Shown here: one piece after another, positions 1 to 7,617 of the stretch
How the letters are laid out: every line of letters begins with the position of its first letter
Numbering within the stretch: the first letter of the stretch is position 1
NCBI GenBank assembly: GCA_964616985.1
Contig: CAZTVF010000110.1
Span: forward strand, 1 to 17,811
Direction: 5' to 3'
DNA from: CAZTVF01 sp964616985
GTDB taxonomy: Bacteria > Planctomycetota > Phycisphaerae > SM23-33
Length of the DNA stretch: 17,811 nt
Notes under the pieces: generated by a model
The model's database searches: none
Told to the model about the DNA's origin: nothing
Seen by the model: the letters and a program-made list of their open reading frames with translations, nothing else
Position numbers and translations under genes: made by a program

Positions 1-582
1 GAAGGTCTCGCCTCGCCGCGGGCTCTCGTGGTTGAAGAGGATGCCATTGCACGCGTACATGTCGTAGGCCTCGCGGTGGTTCACCGTCTGCCAGAAGCCG
101 AACACCTTCGCGCACGCGTAGGGGCTGCGCGGATGGAACGGCGTCCGCTCGGTCTGCGGCACTTCGGCCACCTTGCCGAACATTTCGGAGCTCGAGGCCT
201 GGTAGAAGCGCACCGGCATGCCCAGGTCGCGGATGGCCTCCAGCAGCCGCAGCGTGCCGATCGCCACCACTTCGGCCGTGTACACCGGCTGGTCGAAGCT
301 CACGCGGACGTGCGACTGCGCGCCGAGGTTGTAGATCTCGTCCGGCTGCGACGCCGTCAGCACCTGCCGAAGGCCCGAACTGTCCGTCAGGTCCCCGTAG
401 TGCAGGTGCAGGCGGGCCTTGGTGTCATGCGGGTCGCGATAGATGTGCTCGATGCGCTCGGTGCTGAAGCTGCTCGAGCGGCGCACGATCCCGTGCACTT
501 CGTAGCCCTTGCCCAGAAGGAATTCGGCGAGGTAACTGCCATCCTGCCCGGTGATGCCGGTGATCAGCGATTTCTTGGCCAT
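1..582 (-). CDS. gmd: GDP-mannose 4,6-dehydratase, N-terminal 194 residues (3' end outside window)
   Basis: Gmd converts GDP-D-mannose to GDP-4-keto-6-deoxy-D-mannose, the first committed step to GDP-L-fucose, GDP-rhamnose and related deoxyhexoses; it is a cytosolic NADP-dependent short-chain dehydrogenase. The translation starts MAKKSLITGITGQDGSYLAE, with the Rossmann glycine motif GITGQDG at residues 9-15. The catalytic SSSEMFG is at about 130-136 and the YxxxK motif YACAK at 155-159. The highly conserved NHESPRRGETF occupies 184-194, exactly where the window ends, so roughly half of the protein (the family is about 340-370 residues) is missing here. The ATG at 582 is preceded by an AAGGA Shine-Dalgarno with good spacing. 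It lies 64 bp downstream of the GHMP kinase on the same strand, so the two are probably co-transcribed. The family call is very secure. Confidence 0.96.
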   Translation of the reverse strand, partial: MAKKSLITGITGQDGSYLAEFLLGKGYEVHGIVRRSSSFSTERIEHIYRDPHDTKARLHLHYGDLTDSSGLRQVLTASQPDEIYNLGAQSHVRVSFDQPVYTAEVVAIGTLRLLEAIRDLGMPVRFYQASSSEMFGKVAEVPQTERTPFHPRSPYACAKVFGFWQTVNHREAYDMYACNGILFNHESPRRGETF

Positions 583-599
583 ACGAGTCCTTGGTTGTC

Positions 600-627
600 G
601 GTGGCCCGCCAAGCAGGGGCTGCCACC
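600..627. repeat. Short inverted repeat between the GHMP kinase and gmd
   Basis: GGTGGC at 600-605 is complementary to GCCACC at 622-627, with a 16-nt loop. The right part (618-628) reads GGCTGCCACCC, whose reverse complement GGGTGGCAGCC recurs exactly at 5138-5148 in the larger inverted repeat downstream of fkp. It could be a fragment of a dispersed intergenic element or a weak mRNA hairpin in the GHMP-gmd transcript. The stem is only 6 bp, so this is a weak call. Confidence 0.3.
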
Positions 628-646
628 CGGTCATAAGATGTGAGGC

Positions 647-1717
647 TTACCCCGCCGTGGCAGCCTGCATCACCACCGTCAGCGGGAAACACTGCATCTT
701 CGGATACGCCGCGACGATCTTCTTCATCGCCGCATCGCGGTCGGCGGCCGAGCGGGCCACAAACTGCACCGTGCCGTCGCCCTGGCTGCCGACACCCTTG
801 CCGCCATAAACATGCTCGGCGATGGCGTCGAGGCCCAGCAATTCGTGCAGCAACGGGCTGGTCAGCTGGTCGGGGCTGCTGGGGGCGATGTACTCGTCGA
901 AGACGTTCTGCGCCTCGATCATCAATTCGCCCAGCCGCCGTGCATCGCCGCTGGCCAGGGCCAGGTACGCCTTGCGGACGATCCGCTCGTTCTCCTGGCC
1001 CAGGGCCTTCTGCAGTGACTTGTTACGCAGGTAATCGCCCTGAAGGTCGGAAAGGATTTTCACCGTGTTCTTTTTTCCGGCCAGGTCGACGAAGAACATG
1101 AAGATCTCGCCGCCGCTGAAGACGGGTTCGACGCGGATGCTCGCGAACTTCGAAAACGTCAGCAGCACCGGGGTCTTGCCGTAGATGCACGCCTGGTCCA
1201 TGCGGCCGCACTGGCTGCCGGTCAGCTTCTCGCCCAGGTACGCCACCTCCATCAGCTCGTGCGGGAACAGGCCCAGCTGGTACACGCGGTCGAAGGCCTT
1301 GGCGACCAGGATGCACACGGCCGCCGAGCTGGAGACGCCCTTGCGCAGCGGCAGGTCCATCGAGACGATCTCCAGGTCCAGGCCGCCGGTGATGCCCTCG
1401 CGTGAGAACAGTTCATAGGCCACGCCCGCGGAGTATCGGAAGAACTCGTTCTCGTCGCGAGCGGCCGCCAGCAGCATGTCGGCCTGCCAGGGGCATTCCA
1501 TCTGCCGCCGCCGGCCCGAGGGGCGACCCTGGCTGTCAGGCAACTGCGTCTCGATGCGGAACACCTTGCTGGGCCTGGCCACGGCCGCCAGCCCCTGGTC
1601 GGTGCCGATCACGAGGCAAAAGCCGTTATGCAGCCCGTATTCCGCCGCCCAATCGCTGTGCTCTCCGAACAGGCATAGCCGCCCGGGAACGAATAGCTTG
1701 TCTTGTCGATCGCTCAT
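647..1717 (-). CDS. GHMP-family sugar kinase, galactokinase/mevalonate-kinase-like
   Basis: A 356-residue protein with all three GHMP kinase motifs. Motif 1 is PGRLCLFGEHSDW at residues 11-23, close to the galactokinase and mevalonate kinase form. Motif 2, the phosphate-binding loop, is PLRKGVSSSAAV at 123-134. Motif 3 is GVGSQGDGTVQFV at about 308-320. CGRMDQ at 170-175 matches the CGxMDQ segment that carries the catalytic aspartate in galactokinases and arabinokinases. The protein therefore very probably phosphorylates a sugar, most likely at the anomeric hydroxyl, but the substrate cannot be read from the sequence. The ATG at 1717 has a GAAAGGA Shine-Dalgarno. It precedes gmd on the same strand and diverges from the fucokinase gene, which places it in a nucleotide-sugar pathway. 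A role in salvage of another monosaccharide feeding the same glycan is an inference. Fold call is strong, specificity unknown. Confidence 0.88.
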   Translation of the reverse strand: MSDRQDKLFVPGRLCLFGEHSDWAAEYGLHNGFCLVIGTDQGLAAVARPSKVFRIETQLPDSQGRPSGRRRQMECPWQADMLLAAARDENEFFRYSAGVAYELFSREGITGGLDLEIVSMDLPLRKGVSSSAAVCILVAKAFDRVYQLGLFPHELMEVAYLGEKLTGSQCGRMDQACIYGKTPVLLTFSKFASIRVEPVFSGGEIFMFFVDLAGKKNTVKILSDLQGDYLRNKSLQKALGQENERIVRKAYLALASGDARRLGELMIEAQNVFDEYIAPSSPDQLTSPLLHELLGLDAIAEHVYGGKGVGSQGDGTVQFVARSAADRDAAMKKIVAAYPKMQCFPLTVVMQAATAG

Positions 1718-1764
1718 CCGTAAGTCCTTTCACTATTCATCTCTTATCGGCCAACCGGGCTTGA

Positions 1765-1793
1765 ATCATAGCAGAATTGATGCCGCCTCTGAA
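1765..1793 (-). promoter_or_regulatory. Candidate sigma-70-type promoter for the GHMP kinase-gmd unit
   Basis: Read on the minus strand, TTCAGA (1793-1788) and TATGAT (1770-1765) are separated by 17 nt, a normal spacing for a housekeeping promoter; the boxes match the consensus at 4/6 and 5/6. This would give a 5' leader of roughly 40 nt before the ATG at 1717. Planctomycete promoters are not well defined, so this is a pattern match only. On the plus strand, TAATAT at 1861-1866 could be a -10 box for fkp, but I see no matching -35. Confidence 0.35.
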
Positions 1794-1807
1794 TGTCGAT
1801 CGTCCCC

Positions 1808-1825
1808 GGGGCGGCCTTCCGCCCC
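1808..1825. repeat. Perfect 7-bp hairpin in the divergent kinase/fkp intergenic region
   Basis: GGGGCGG (1808-1814), loop CCTT, CCGCCCC (1819-1825): a perfect GC stem with a tetraloop. It sits between the divergent starts, about 90 bp before the fkp ATG, so it could be in the fkp leader or the promoter zone. No T-tract follows on either strand, so it is not a classical terminator. The inner GCGGCCTTCCG (1811-1821) also occurs, reverse-complemented, within the inverted repeat at 5180-5202, hinting at a shared dispersed element. Confidence 0.45.
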
Positions 1826-1916
1826 ACGCAAACCCGCAAGCCTTCGCGTCCAACAGCCGATAATATGGGAATGAAGCCGGTCGCACCTTTCCGCCCAAGC
1901 TTCTCGGGAGCAGGCC

Positions 1917-4900
1917 ATGGCACAGATCCGTGAACAATGGGACTACCTTATCGTCACCGCGTCCAACGACATCCAGTCGGCGGCGTACCGCTCTCAATTG
2001 GCCGTGCGACGCGAGCTGGGGCTGCTGTCGGCCGTGCGCGACGTGCTGGTCATTGCCGACCCCCAGGGCCAACGGATCGGCTCGGGCGGCAGCACGATCC
2101 TGTGCCTGATGGAGGTGCTCTCCCGCCTGTCGAAGAACGTGCCGCCCGCCGATCTGACGCCCGACTGGTGCGTCCGCACGCTGGGCGGCCTGCGGATCCT
2201 GATCGTCCACGCCGGCGGCGATTCCAAGCGCCTGCCCGCGTACGGCCCGTGCGGCAAGATCTTCATCCCCGTCCCCGGCGAGAGCGATAGTGCGGTGGGC
2301 TCGACGCTTTTCGACCGCCAGATCCCCGCCTACCTCGCCCTGCCGCCGATGCCGCGCGGAAGCGGCCAGATCGTCATGACCGCCGGCGACGTGCTGCTGA
2401 CGTTCGACCCCGCCGAGGTGCGCTTTGCCCCGGCGGGCATGACGGGGCTGGCCTGTCACGGCACAGCCGAGCAGGCGGCCGGACACGGCGTGTTCTGCCC
2501 GGCCGCGGGTACGCGGGGCGACGGGGCCACCGGCGCCGTCAGCCTCTACCTCCAGAAGCCCAGCCCCCAGCGCCAGACCCAGCGAAACGCCGCCGACCGC
2601 TACGGCCGCGTGGCCCTGGACATCGGCGTTATGAATTTTGACGCCGCCACCGCCGGCCGCCTGCTGGCGATGGCTGGCTGCGCTGCCGGCGAGAGCGGCC
2701 AGTTCACGTGGCATGGCCCCCTGGCCGAGGCGATCATGGCCGAGGGCCTCGACTTCTACCGCGAGATCTGCTGCTCGCTGGGGGCCGACGCGTCGCCCTC
2801 GCACTACCTCCACGAGGTGAGGGCCAGCGGCTCGGAACTCGACGAGACGCTGCTGACCTCGATGTACCACGCCCTGCACCCCACGCCCTTCGCCATGCAG
2901 GTCGTGCCGCACTGCGGCTTCCTGCATTTCGGCACGACGCGGCAGATCATCACCTCCGGCGCCGACCTTCTTCGCCAGGACCAGGGCGTCACGCAGCTGG
3001 ACACGTGCCTCAGAATCAACAGCGTCATGAGCGACGCGGGCGCCATCTCCGGCACGCACGCCTGGGTCGAGGCCTGCCGCATCGGCGCGCCGGTAGCCCT
3101 GGGCGGGCAGAACGTCGTCGTCGGCGTCGACGTCAAGCAGCCGCTTTCCCTGCCCGCGGGCATGTGCCTGGACGTGCTGCAGGGCAGTTCGCGCGACGGC
3201 AAGCCCGTCTGGTTCGTCCGCGGCTACGGCGTCAACGACAGCTTCCGCCACTCCGCCTCCGCCGGCGGGACGCTGTGCGGCAGGCCCCTGGGCGAGTGGC
3301 TCGCCGCCATGGGCGCCACCGCCGCCGACGTCTGGCCGCCGGGCCTGGCCGCCGACAAATGCACGCTCTGGAACGCCCGCGTCTTCCCGGCCGTCGCCGA
3401 CGACCAGGGCTGGCGCGACTGGCTGTGGATGTTTGACCCCGCCGCCGGCGACGACGCCCAGCGGCGCCGCTGGGCACTGGCCGACCGCTACAGCGTCAGC
3501 GAGATGGCCCAGCGCGCGGACCAGGACGAGTTCTGGCGCCGCCGCACGCAGATACGCACCGACGAAATCCGCCGCTCGCTCCGCAGGCTGTTCCGCAACG
3601 ACAGCGGTTTTTCCGCCGCCGAGCTGCGCTACGTGCTGGCCGCGGCGCCCAACCGCTCCGAGATCGCGGCCGAGCTGATCGCCGAGGCCCACTGGCACAG
3701 CGGCAACGGCCAGGGCGCCCACATGGGCACGTTCGTCTCCACCCGCATCCTGCACACGCTGGCCACCGCGGCCGCGGGCCTGGGGGCCGACGCCGACACG
3801 CAGCTGTCGCGCGTGCTGCCCGACCTGGCCGGCGCGCTGCAACCCGAGGACCTCGCCTGGCTGGAATCACTGAACCTGCCGATCATGGCCACCGCGCCCA
3901 TCGGCCGATGGGTGCAGCGGCTCAAGGCGGCGGCGTTCGAGCTGCTGGAACGGACGATCCTGTCCAGCACCGTCCGCAGCGACCGCCACCCCCGCAGCGC
4001 CCTTCGCAGCGACGAGATCGTCTGGGGCCGCGCTCCAGCCCGCCTCGACATCGGCGGCGGCTGGACCGACACGCCCCCCTACACGCTGGAGCACGGCGGA
4101 TGCGTGATCAACGCCGCCGTCAACCTCAACGGCCAGCCGCCCATCCACTGCTACGCCCGCGTGATCGACAAGCCCGTCATCCGCATCGGCTCCATCGACC
4201 TGGGCATGCAGATCGAGGTCGCGCACCTCAACGACCTGCTCGACTATCGCCTGGCCACCAGCGCGTTCTCGCTGGCCAAGGCGGCCATCGCCTTGTCGGG
4301 CTTCTCGCCCGAGGCGGCGGCCTGGCCGGCGGGCGCGACGCTCAAACGCATGCTGGAACTGTTCGGCGGCGGCATCGAACTGACGACGCTGGCGGCGATT
4401 CCCAAGGGCAGCGGCCTGGGCACCAGCAGCCTCGTCGGGGCCGTGACGTTGGCCGTGGTGCAGCGCGTGATGGGCATGGCGCTGACGCCGCGCGAGCTGT
4501 TCCACGGCGTGCTGCGGCTGGAGCAGGCGCTGACGACGGGCGGCGGCTGGCAGGACCAGATCGGCGGCGTGATCGACGGCGTGAAGGTGATCAGCACCGA
4601 GCCCGGCCTGGTGCCCGACGCCCAGATCACCTACGTGCCCCCCGACGTGCTGGACCCCCGCCGCAACGGCGGCTGCACGCTGCTGTACTACACGGGCATC
4701 ACGCGCCTGGCGAAGAACATCCTTCAGCAGGTGGTCGGGCGCTACCTCGACCGCGACCGGGCGGCGATGGCGACGCTGCGCGAGCTGCAGGTGCTGGCCC
4801 CCCGCGTCGCGCAGGCGATGTCTCAGAAGGACCTGCCGGCATTCGGCAAGCTCATCGACGCGGCCTGGGGCCTCAACAAGCGACTGGACCCCGATTCGAC

Positions 4901-5120
4901 CAACGCCCAGACGGAGGCCCTGATGGCCCGCATCGCCCCGCACATCCACGGCGCCAAGCTGCTGGGCGCCGGCGGCGGCGGCTTCCTCCTCATGATCTGC
5001 AAGACGCCCCAGGACGCCGCCGCCATCCGCGATGACCTCACGCGCACCCCGCCCAACGACCGCGCCCGCTTCTTCGACTTCGACATCAGCAACGAGGGCC
5101 TCGTCGTCACCGTCTGCTGA
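1917..5120 (+). CDS. fkp: Bifunctional L-fucokinase / L-fucose-1-phosphate guanylyltransferase (Fkp-like)
   Basis: A 1067-residue fusion for the fucose salvage pathway. The N-terminal half is a fucose pyrophosphorylase domain that makes GDP-L-fucose from L-fucose-1-phosphate and GTP; IGSGGST (54-60) and VHAGGDSKRLP (97-107) mark its nucleotide-binding region. The C-terminal part is a GHMP L-fucokinase. Its motif 1 is PARLDIGGGWTDTPP at about 707-721, motif 2 PKGSGLGTSSLVG at about 829-841, and motif 3 LLGAGGGGFLL at about 1014-1026. The domain order matches Bacteroides Fkp and the plant FKGP enzymes; Bacteroides Fkp is somewhat shorter (about 950 residues). The ATG at 1917 is the first in frame and follows a GGGAG Shine-Dalgarno with a 6-nt spacer. 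It diverges from the GHMP kinase-gmd unit, so the cell appears able to reach GDP-deoxyhexoses both by recycling free fucose and de novo. All motifs look intact; no frameshift was seen. Confidence 0.95.
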   Translation: MAQIREQWDYLIVTASNDIQSAAYRSQLAVRRELGLLSAVRDVLVIADPQGQRIGSGGSTILCLMEVLSRLSKNVPPADLTPDWCVRTLGGLRILIVHAGGDSKRLPAYGPCGKIFIPVPGESDSAVGSTLFDRQIPAYLALPPMPRGSGQIVMTAGDVLLTFDPAEVRFAPAGMTGLACHGTAEQAAGHGVFCPAAGTRGDGATGAVSLYLQKPSPQRQTQRNAADRYGRVALDIGVMNFDAATAGRLLAMAGCAAGESGQFTWHGPLAEAIMAEGLDFYREICCSLGADASPSHYLHEVRASGSELDETLLTSMYHALHPTPFAMQVVPHCGFLHFGTTRQIITSGADLLRQDQGVTQLDTCLRINSVMSDAGAISGTHAWVEACRIGAPVALGGQNVVVGVDVKQPLSLPAGMCLDVLQGSSRDGKPVWFVRGYGVNDSFRHSASAGGTLCGRPLGEWLAAMGATAADVWPPGLAADKCTLWNARVFPAVADDQGWRDWLWMFDPAAGDDAQRRRWALADRYSVSEMAQRADQDEFWRRRTQIRTDEIRRSLRRLFRNDSGFSAAELRYVLAAAPNRSEIAAELIAEAHWHSGNGQGAHMGTFVSTRILHTLATAAAGLGADADTQLSRVLPDLAGALQPEDLAWLESLNLPIMATAPIGRWVQRLKAAAFELLERTILSSTVRSDRHPRSALRSDEIVWGRAPARLDIGGGWTDTPPYTLEHGGCVINAAVNLNGQPPIHCYARVIDKPVIRIGSIDLGMQIEVAHLNDLLDYRLATSAFSLAKAAIALSGFSPEAAAWPAGATLKRMLELFGGGIELTTLAAIPKGSGLGTSSLVGAVTLAVVQRVMGMALTPRELFHGVLRLEQALTTGGGWQDQIGGVIDGVKVISTEPGLVPDAQITYVPPDVLDPRRNGGCTLLYYTGITRLAKNILQQVVGRYLDRDRAAMATLRELQVLAPRVAQAMSQKDLPAFGKLIDAAWGLNKRLDPDSTNAQTEALMARIAPHIHGAKLLGAGGGGFLLMICKTPQDAAAIRDDLTRTPPNDRARFFDFDISNEGLVVTVC

Positions 5121-5137
5121 GACCCGGGATATTCCAG

Positions 5138-5202
5138 GGGTGGCAGCCTTCCAAGGCCGCAGCCCTGGCGCCATTGGCGGCGGCCTCGGAAGGCCGCCAC
5201 CC
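5138..5202 (-). repeat. 23-bp imperfect inverted repeat between convergent genes (possible terminator or dispersed element)
   Basis: Arms at 5138-5160 and 5180-5202 are complementary at 21 of 23 positions, with a 19-nt spacer. It starts 17 bp after the fkp stop and ends 33 bp before the stop of the convergent membrane-protein gene. Both mismatches are A opposite C on the plus strand, so in a minus-strand RNA they become U-G wobbles and the whole 23-bp stem can pair. This favours a role in the minus transcript, that is, the 3' end of the 5236-7506 gene. Neither side is followed by a T-run, so it is not a textbook intrinsic terminator; an mRNA-stabilising hairpin or a REP-like repeat are alternatives. 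Confidence 0.6.
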
Positions 5203-5235
5203 ACTCAAGGCCGCGCCGCCACCCGTCATATCACG

Positions 5236-7506
5236 CTATTTCTTGGCCGTGCGGGAGCGGATCTCGGCGATCGCGCGGTCAACGCGGAGCTTGAGCGAGG
5301 CCCTGTCGGCCTTGTTCTCCAGGGCGTTGAGGGCGTCTTCGAGCCGGGGAATGCTCTTCTCGGTGCCCATGCGGCGGAGGATGTCGCACGCGTCCTGGCG
5401 GACGTCGGCGTGGCGGCTTCGCAGCAGCGGCCAGACTGCGGGCTCCAACTCGCTGTCGGAGGCCGTGAGCGCGTTGCACACATGCGTGCGGAAGAAGAAG
5501 TCGTCTCGCCGCTCTTCGAAAACCGCGCGGGCCGTGGCCGCGTTGACGCGGAACAACGCCAGCATCGCCGGCCCCCATGTTCCTATCAGCGTGCGATCCG
5601 TCTGTCGTGCTACGACCACAAGGTCGTTGGCCTCGCCCGGCCCGGCGTGGCGGGCAAAGGCCTTCACCGCGTTCTCGCGTGAAGACGCCTCGCCGGCCGT
5701 CATCAGCGGCCGCAGCGCGATGCAGGCGACGAGGCGGTCGTTGGGATCCTTCAGTTCCGCCGCGGCCAGCCACTTGACGGCCTGGGCCCGTGTGCCCTCG
5801 ACGGTCAAGCCCGTGACGGCGGAGTCCAGGCTGTTCACCACCGGCTGCGCGTCGGGGCGAGGCCTCGGCGAGAACGACGGCAGACCCGCCGGCCCCGTTG
5901 CCGCTACGGGCCTGGCGGTGCGCGAAGCGATCGAGGCGGCCCGCGCCAGATCCGTCAGCCGCTTGGCCGCCGCCTGCTGGGGTGTGCTGCCGAAGCTCAC
6001 TTCCTGCAGGGCGGTCAGCAGTGCCCTCTCGCCTGCGCCGTCCTTGACGGCGTCTTCCACGGCCTTCTCGTCGAGTTCCAGCAGGCGCTGCGCGATCAGC
6101 CGCCCGCTGCCCTGCAAGGCTCGGCCGCGGAAACTCGCCAGCATCGCCGGCACGTCCTCGCGATTGACCCAGCGGCAATAGGCGACCACGGCTTCCTCCG
6201 GGTGCAGCATCGCCGGCGATGAATCCATCATCGCGCCCAGGGCCTTGACCACGCCCCGCCGGGCCGCCTCGTCCACCTTCGCCGTCTTGAGCCACTGGAT
6301 GGCGGCGGCCTTCAGCACCGCCTCGCTGGCCCCGGCGAGTTGGATTGCATCATCCGGCGTTCGCAACAGGGCAACGAGGGCCTCCTGAACGCGGCCGGCG
6401 TTGGGGAGGAAATGGGCATTGACCCTGAGCACGCCGCCGGCCGGGCCGGCCTCGCCGAGGGCACTGTCCGACGGCGATTCGTTCCATGGCGTGTACTTGA
6501 CGATGTACTCCAGCGACGAGGCCACCGGCACGTCATTGTGCCGCAGGATCAGCGGCGAGACCACAACGTGTGCGATCTCGCCCCGCCGCACCAACTCGTC
6601 AAAGCGGCTGGCCTGCGCCGCCGTCAGGCGGGACCGCATGGTCTCGCCCAACATGGCCAGCGCCGACATGCCCCCCTGTTCGGCCGAGATCGCCGGCACC
6701 CCCGCCAGGCGAGCCTGCAGTTCCTCTTTCAGCAGCACGGCCTGGGCCCGCTGCAGGGCATTCATATTCAACATTGCCGGCAGCTTGCGGGCCAGCAGGA
6801 TCGTGCTGTAGTCGGCCGCCTCCGCAGGCGACGCCGGCCGGGGCGTTCGCTCCACCGCCGGCGGCGTTCGCATCGGAGGCGAATAGACGCCGCGATCGAC
6901 CGATGTGCTGTAGACCACTCCGCCCCCGTTCGGCCTCAACTGCGCGACGAGGTAGAACGCAAGTCCGAAAATGATGGCGAAAAGAGCCGCGGCCATCGCG
7001 TAGATGATTCCGGCTCGAACGCCGGGATGCAGGTCCTCCTTCTGCGCCAGCTTCGATACCACGATGCCCAGCAGGCCGCCCCAGAAACAGTAGACCGAGA
7101 TCAGGAGATACAAGGGCTTGAGGCCGTAGTCGTCCGGCCGCGGGGCAGGCCGCTGCCGGCAGAGGAATTCGGCAAGGTCCCTGGCAAGGCGGGTCTCGAA
7201 CTTGCCGAAAGCCCTGACCGTCAGGCGCAGCGGCCCCACCGCCGTCTGGACCATGAGCACGTTATCGTGCGAGTGTTTGGCCCCCGAGCCGAGTGGGACC
7301 TCGATGGCCTGCCGCCCCGCCTTTTCGAGCAGCAGCCCGCCGGGGCTGATCGTGCACTGGTAGCGGCCGCTGGGACCGTCGACGGAAGTCCCCTGAACGA
7401 CGACCCGCAGCGAACCCCGAAACAGATCGGCCTGCGGCGGAACGGTTGGCGGCGCGGCCGGAGGCGCGGGCGGCGGCACGGGTGGAGGCCCCTGAACGCT
7501 TGTCAT
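5236..7506 (-). CDS. Two-pass membrane protein with proline-rich N-terminus and HEAT-like repeat tail, function unknown
   Basis: A 756-residue protein from the ATG at 7506, which I chose because AAGGGAG lies 5 nt upstream; the frame is open back to a GTG at 7617, but that start lacks comparable support. Residues 1-25 are almost all Pro, Ala and Val. Residues about 28-120 form a soluble segment with alternating hydrophobics. Two strong transmembrane helices follow at about 130-152 (LYLLISVYCFWGGLLGIVV) and 165-189 (IIYAMAAALFAIIFGLAFYL). The remaining 560 residues are helical and Ala/Leu/Arg-rich. The end, with LLRSRHADVRQDACDILRRM and IPRLEDALNALENKADRASL, has the spacing of HEAT repeats (a helical scaffold that binds proteins). 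No catalytic motif is visible. It sits 111 bp downstream of the UroD-like gene on the same strand, probably in one unit. I do not recognise a named family; a scaffold anchored in the membrane is inference. Confidence 0.75.
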   Translation of the reverse strand: MTSVQGPPPVPPPAPPAAPPTVPPQADLFRGSLRVVVQGTSVDGPSGRYQCTISPGGLLLEKAGRQAIEVPLGSGAKHSHDNVLMVQTAVGPLRLTVRAFGKFETRLARDLAEFLCRQRPAPRPDDYGLKPLYLLISVYCFWGGLLGIVVSKLAQKEDLHPGVRAGIIYAMAAALFAIIFGLAFYLVAQLRPNGGGVVYSTSVDRGVYSPPMRTPPAVERTPRPASPAEAADYSTILLARKLPAMLNMNALQRAQAVLLKEELQARLAGVPAISAEQGGMSALAMLGETMRSRLTAAQASRFDELVRRGEIAHVVVSPLILRHNDVPVASSLEYIVKYTPWNESPSDSALGEAGPAGGVLRVNAHFLPNAGRVQEALVALLRTPDDAIQLAGASEAVLKAAAIQWLKTAKVDEAARRGVVKALGAMMDSSPAMLHPEEAVVAYCRWVNREDVPAMLASFRGRALQGSGRLIAQRLLELDEKAVEDAVKDGAGERALLTALQEVSFGSTPQQAAAKRLTDLARAASIASRTARPVAATGPAGLPSFSPRPRPDAQPVVNSLDSAVTGLTVEGTRAQAVKWLAAAELKDPNDRLVACIALRPLMTAGEASSRENAVKAFARHAGPGEANDLVVVARQTDRTLIGTWGPAMLALFRVNAATARAVFEERRDDFFFRTHVCNALTASDSELEPAVWPLLRSRHADVRQDACDILRRMGTEKSIPRLEDALNALENKADRASLKLRVDRAIAEIRSRTAKK

Positions 7507-7539
7507 ATCGACTCCCTTGGGGACAGGCTCATCTGTCCC
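7507..7539 (-). promoter_or_regulatory. Hairpin directly upstream of a start-deciding ribosome binding site
   Basis: GGGACAG (7520-7526) and CTGTCCC (7533-7539) are perfect 7-bp inverted arms around a 6-nt loop. Immediately downstream on the minus strand is AAGGGAG (7518-7512), five nt from the ATG at 7506. The hairpin therefore ends one base before the Shine-Dalgarno. It could tune translation of the membrane-protein gene independently of the upstream UroD-like gene, or be a small dispersed repeat that happens to sit here. Its presence in the 111-bp gap also argues that coding starts at 7506 and not at the upstream GTG. Confidence 0.5.
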
Positions 7540-7617
7540 GTCAGAAGAATACATGCATCCGCCGCCCTTGTCCATTGACGGCGGCACCGCGTCCTCATCG
7601 CCGCTCGAAAGGTTCAC

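Noticed and set aside
1737..3842. Long minus-strand open frame (about 700 codons) opposite fkp
   Set aside because: It is antisense to a gene with full domain motifs; its translation is Arg/Gly/His/Val-rich without hydrophobic pattern, as expected for GC-rich shadow frames. The same applies to minus-strand frames at 3867-5204, 9617-10819, 12012-13415 and 15139-16596.
7507..7617. GTG at 7617 as the start of the membrane-protein gene
   Set aside because: It directly abuts the upstream stop, but the added 37 residues include the hairpin region and the ATG at 7506 has a much better Shine-Dalgarno.
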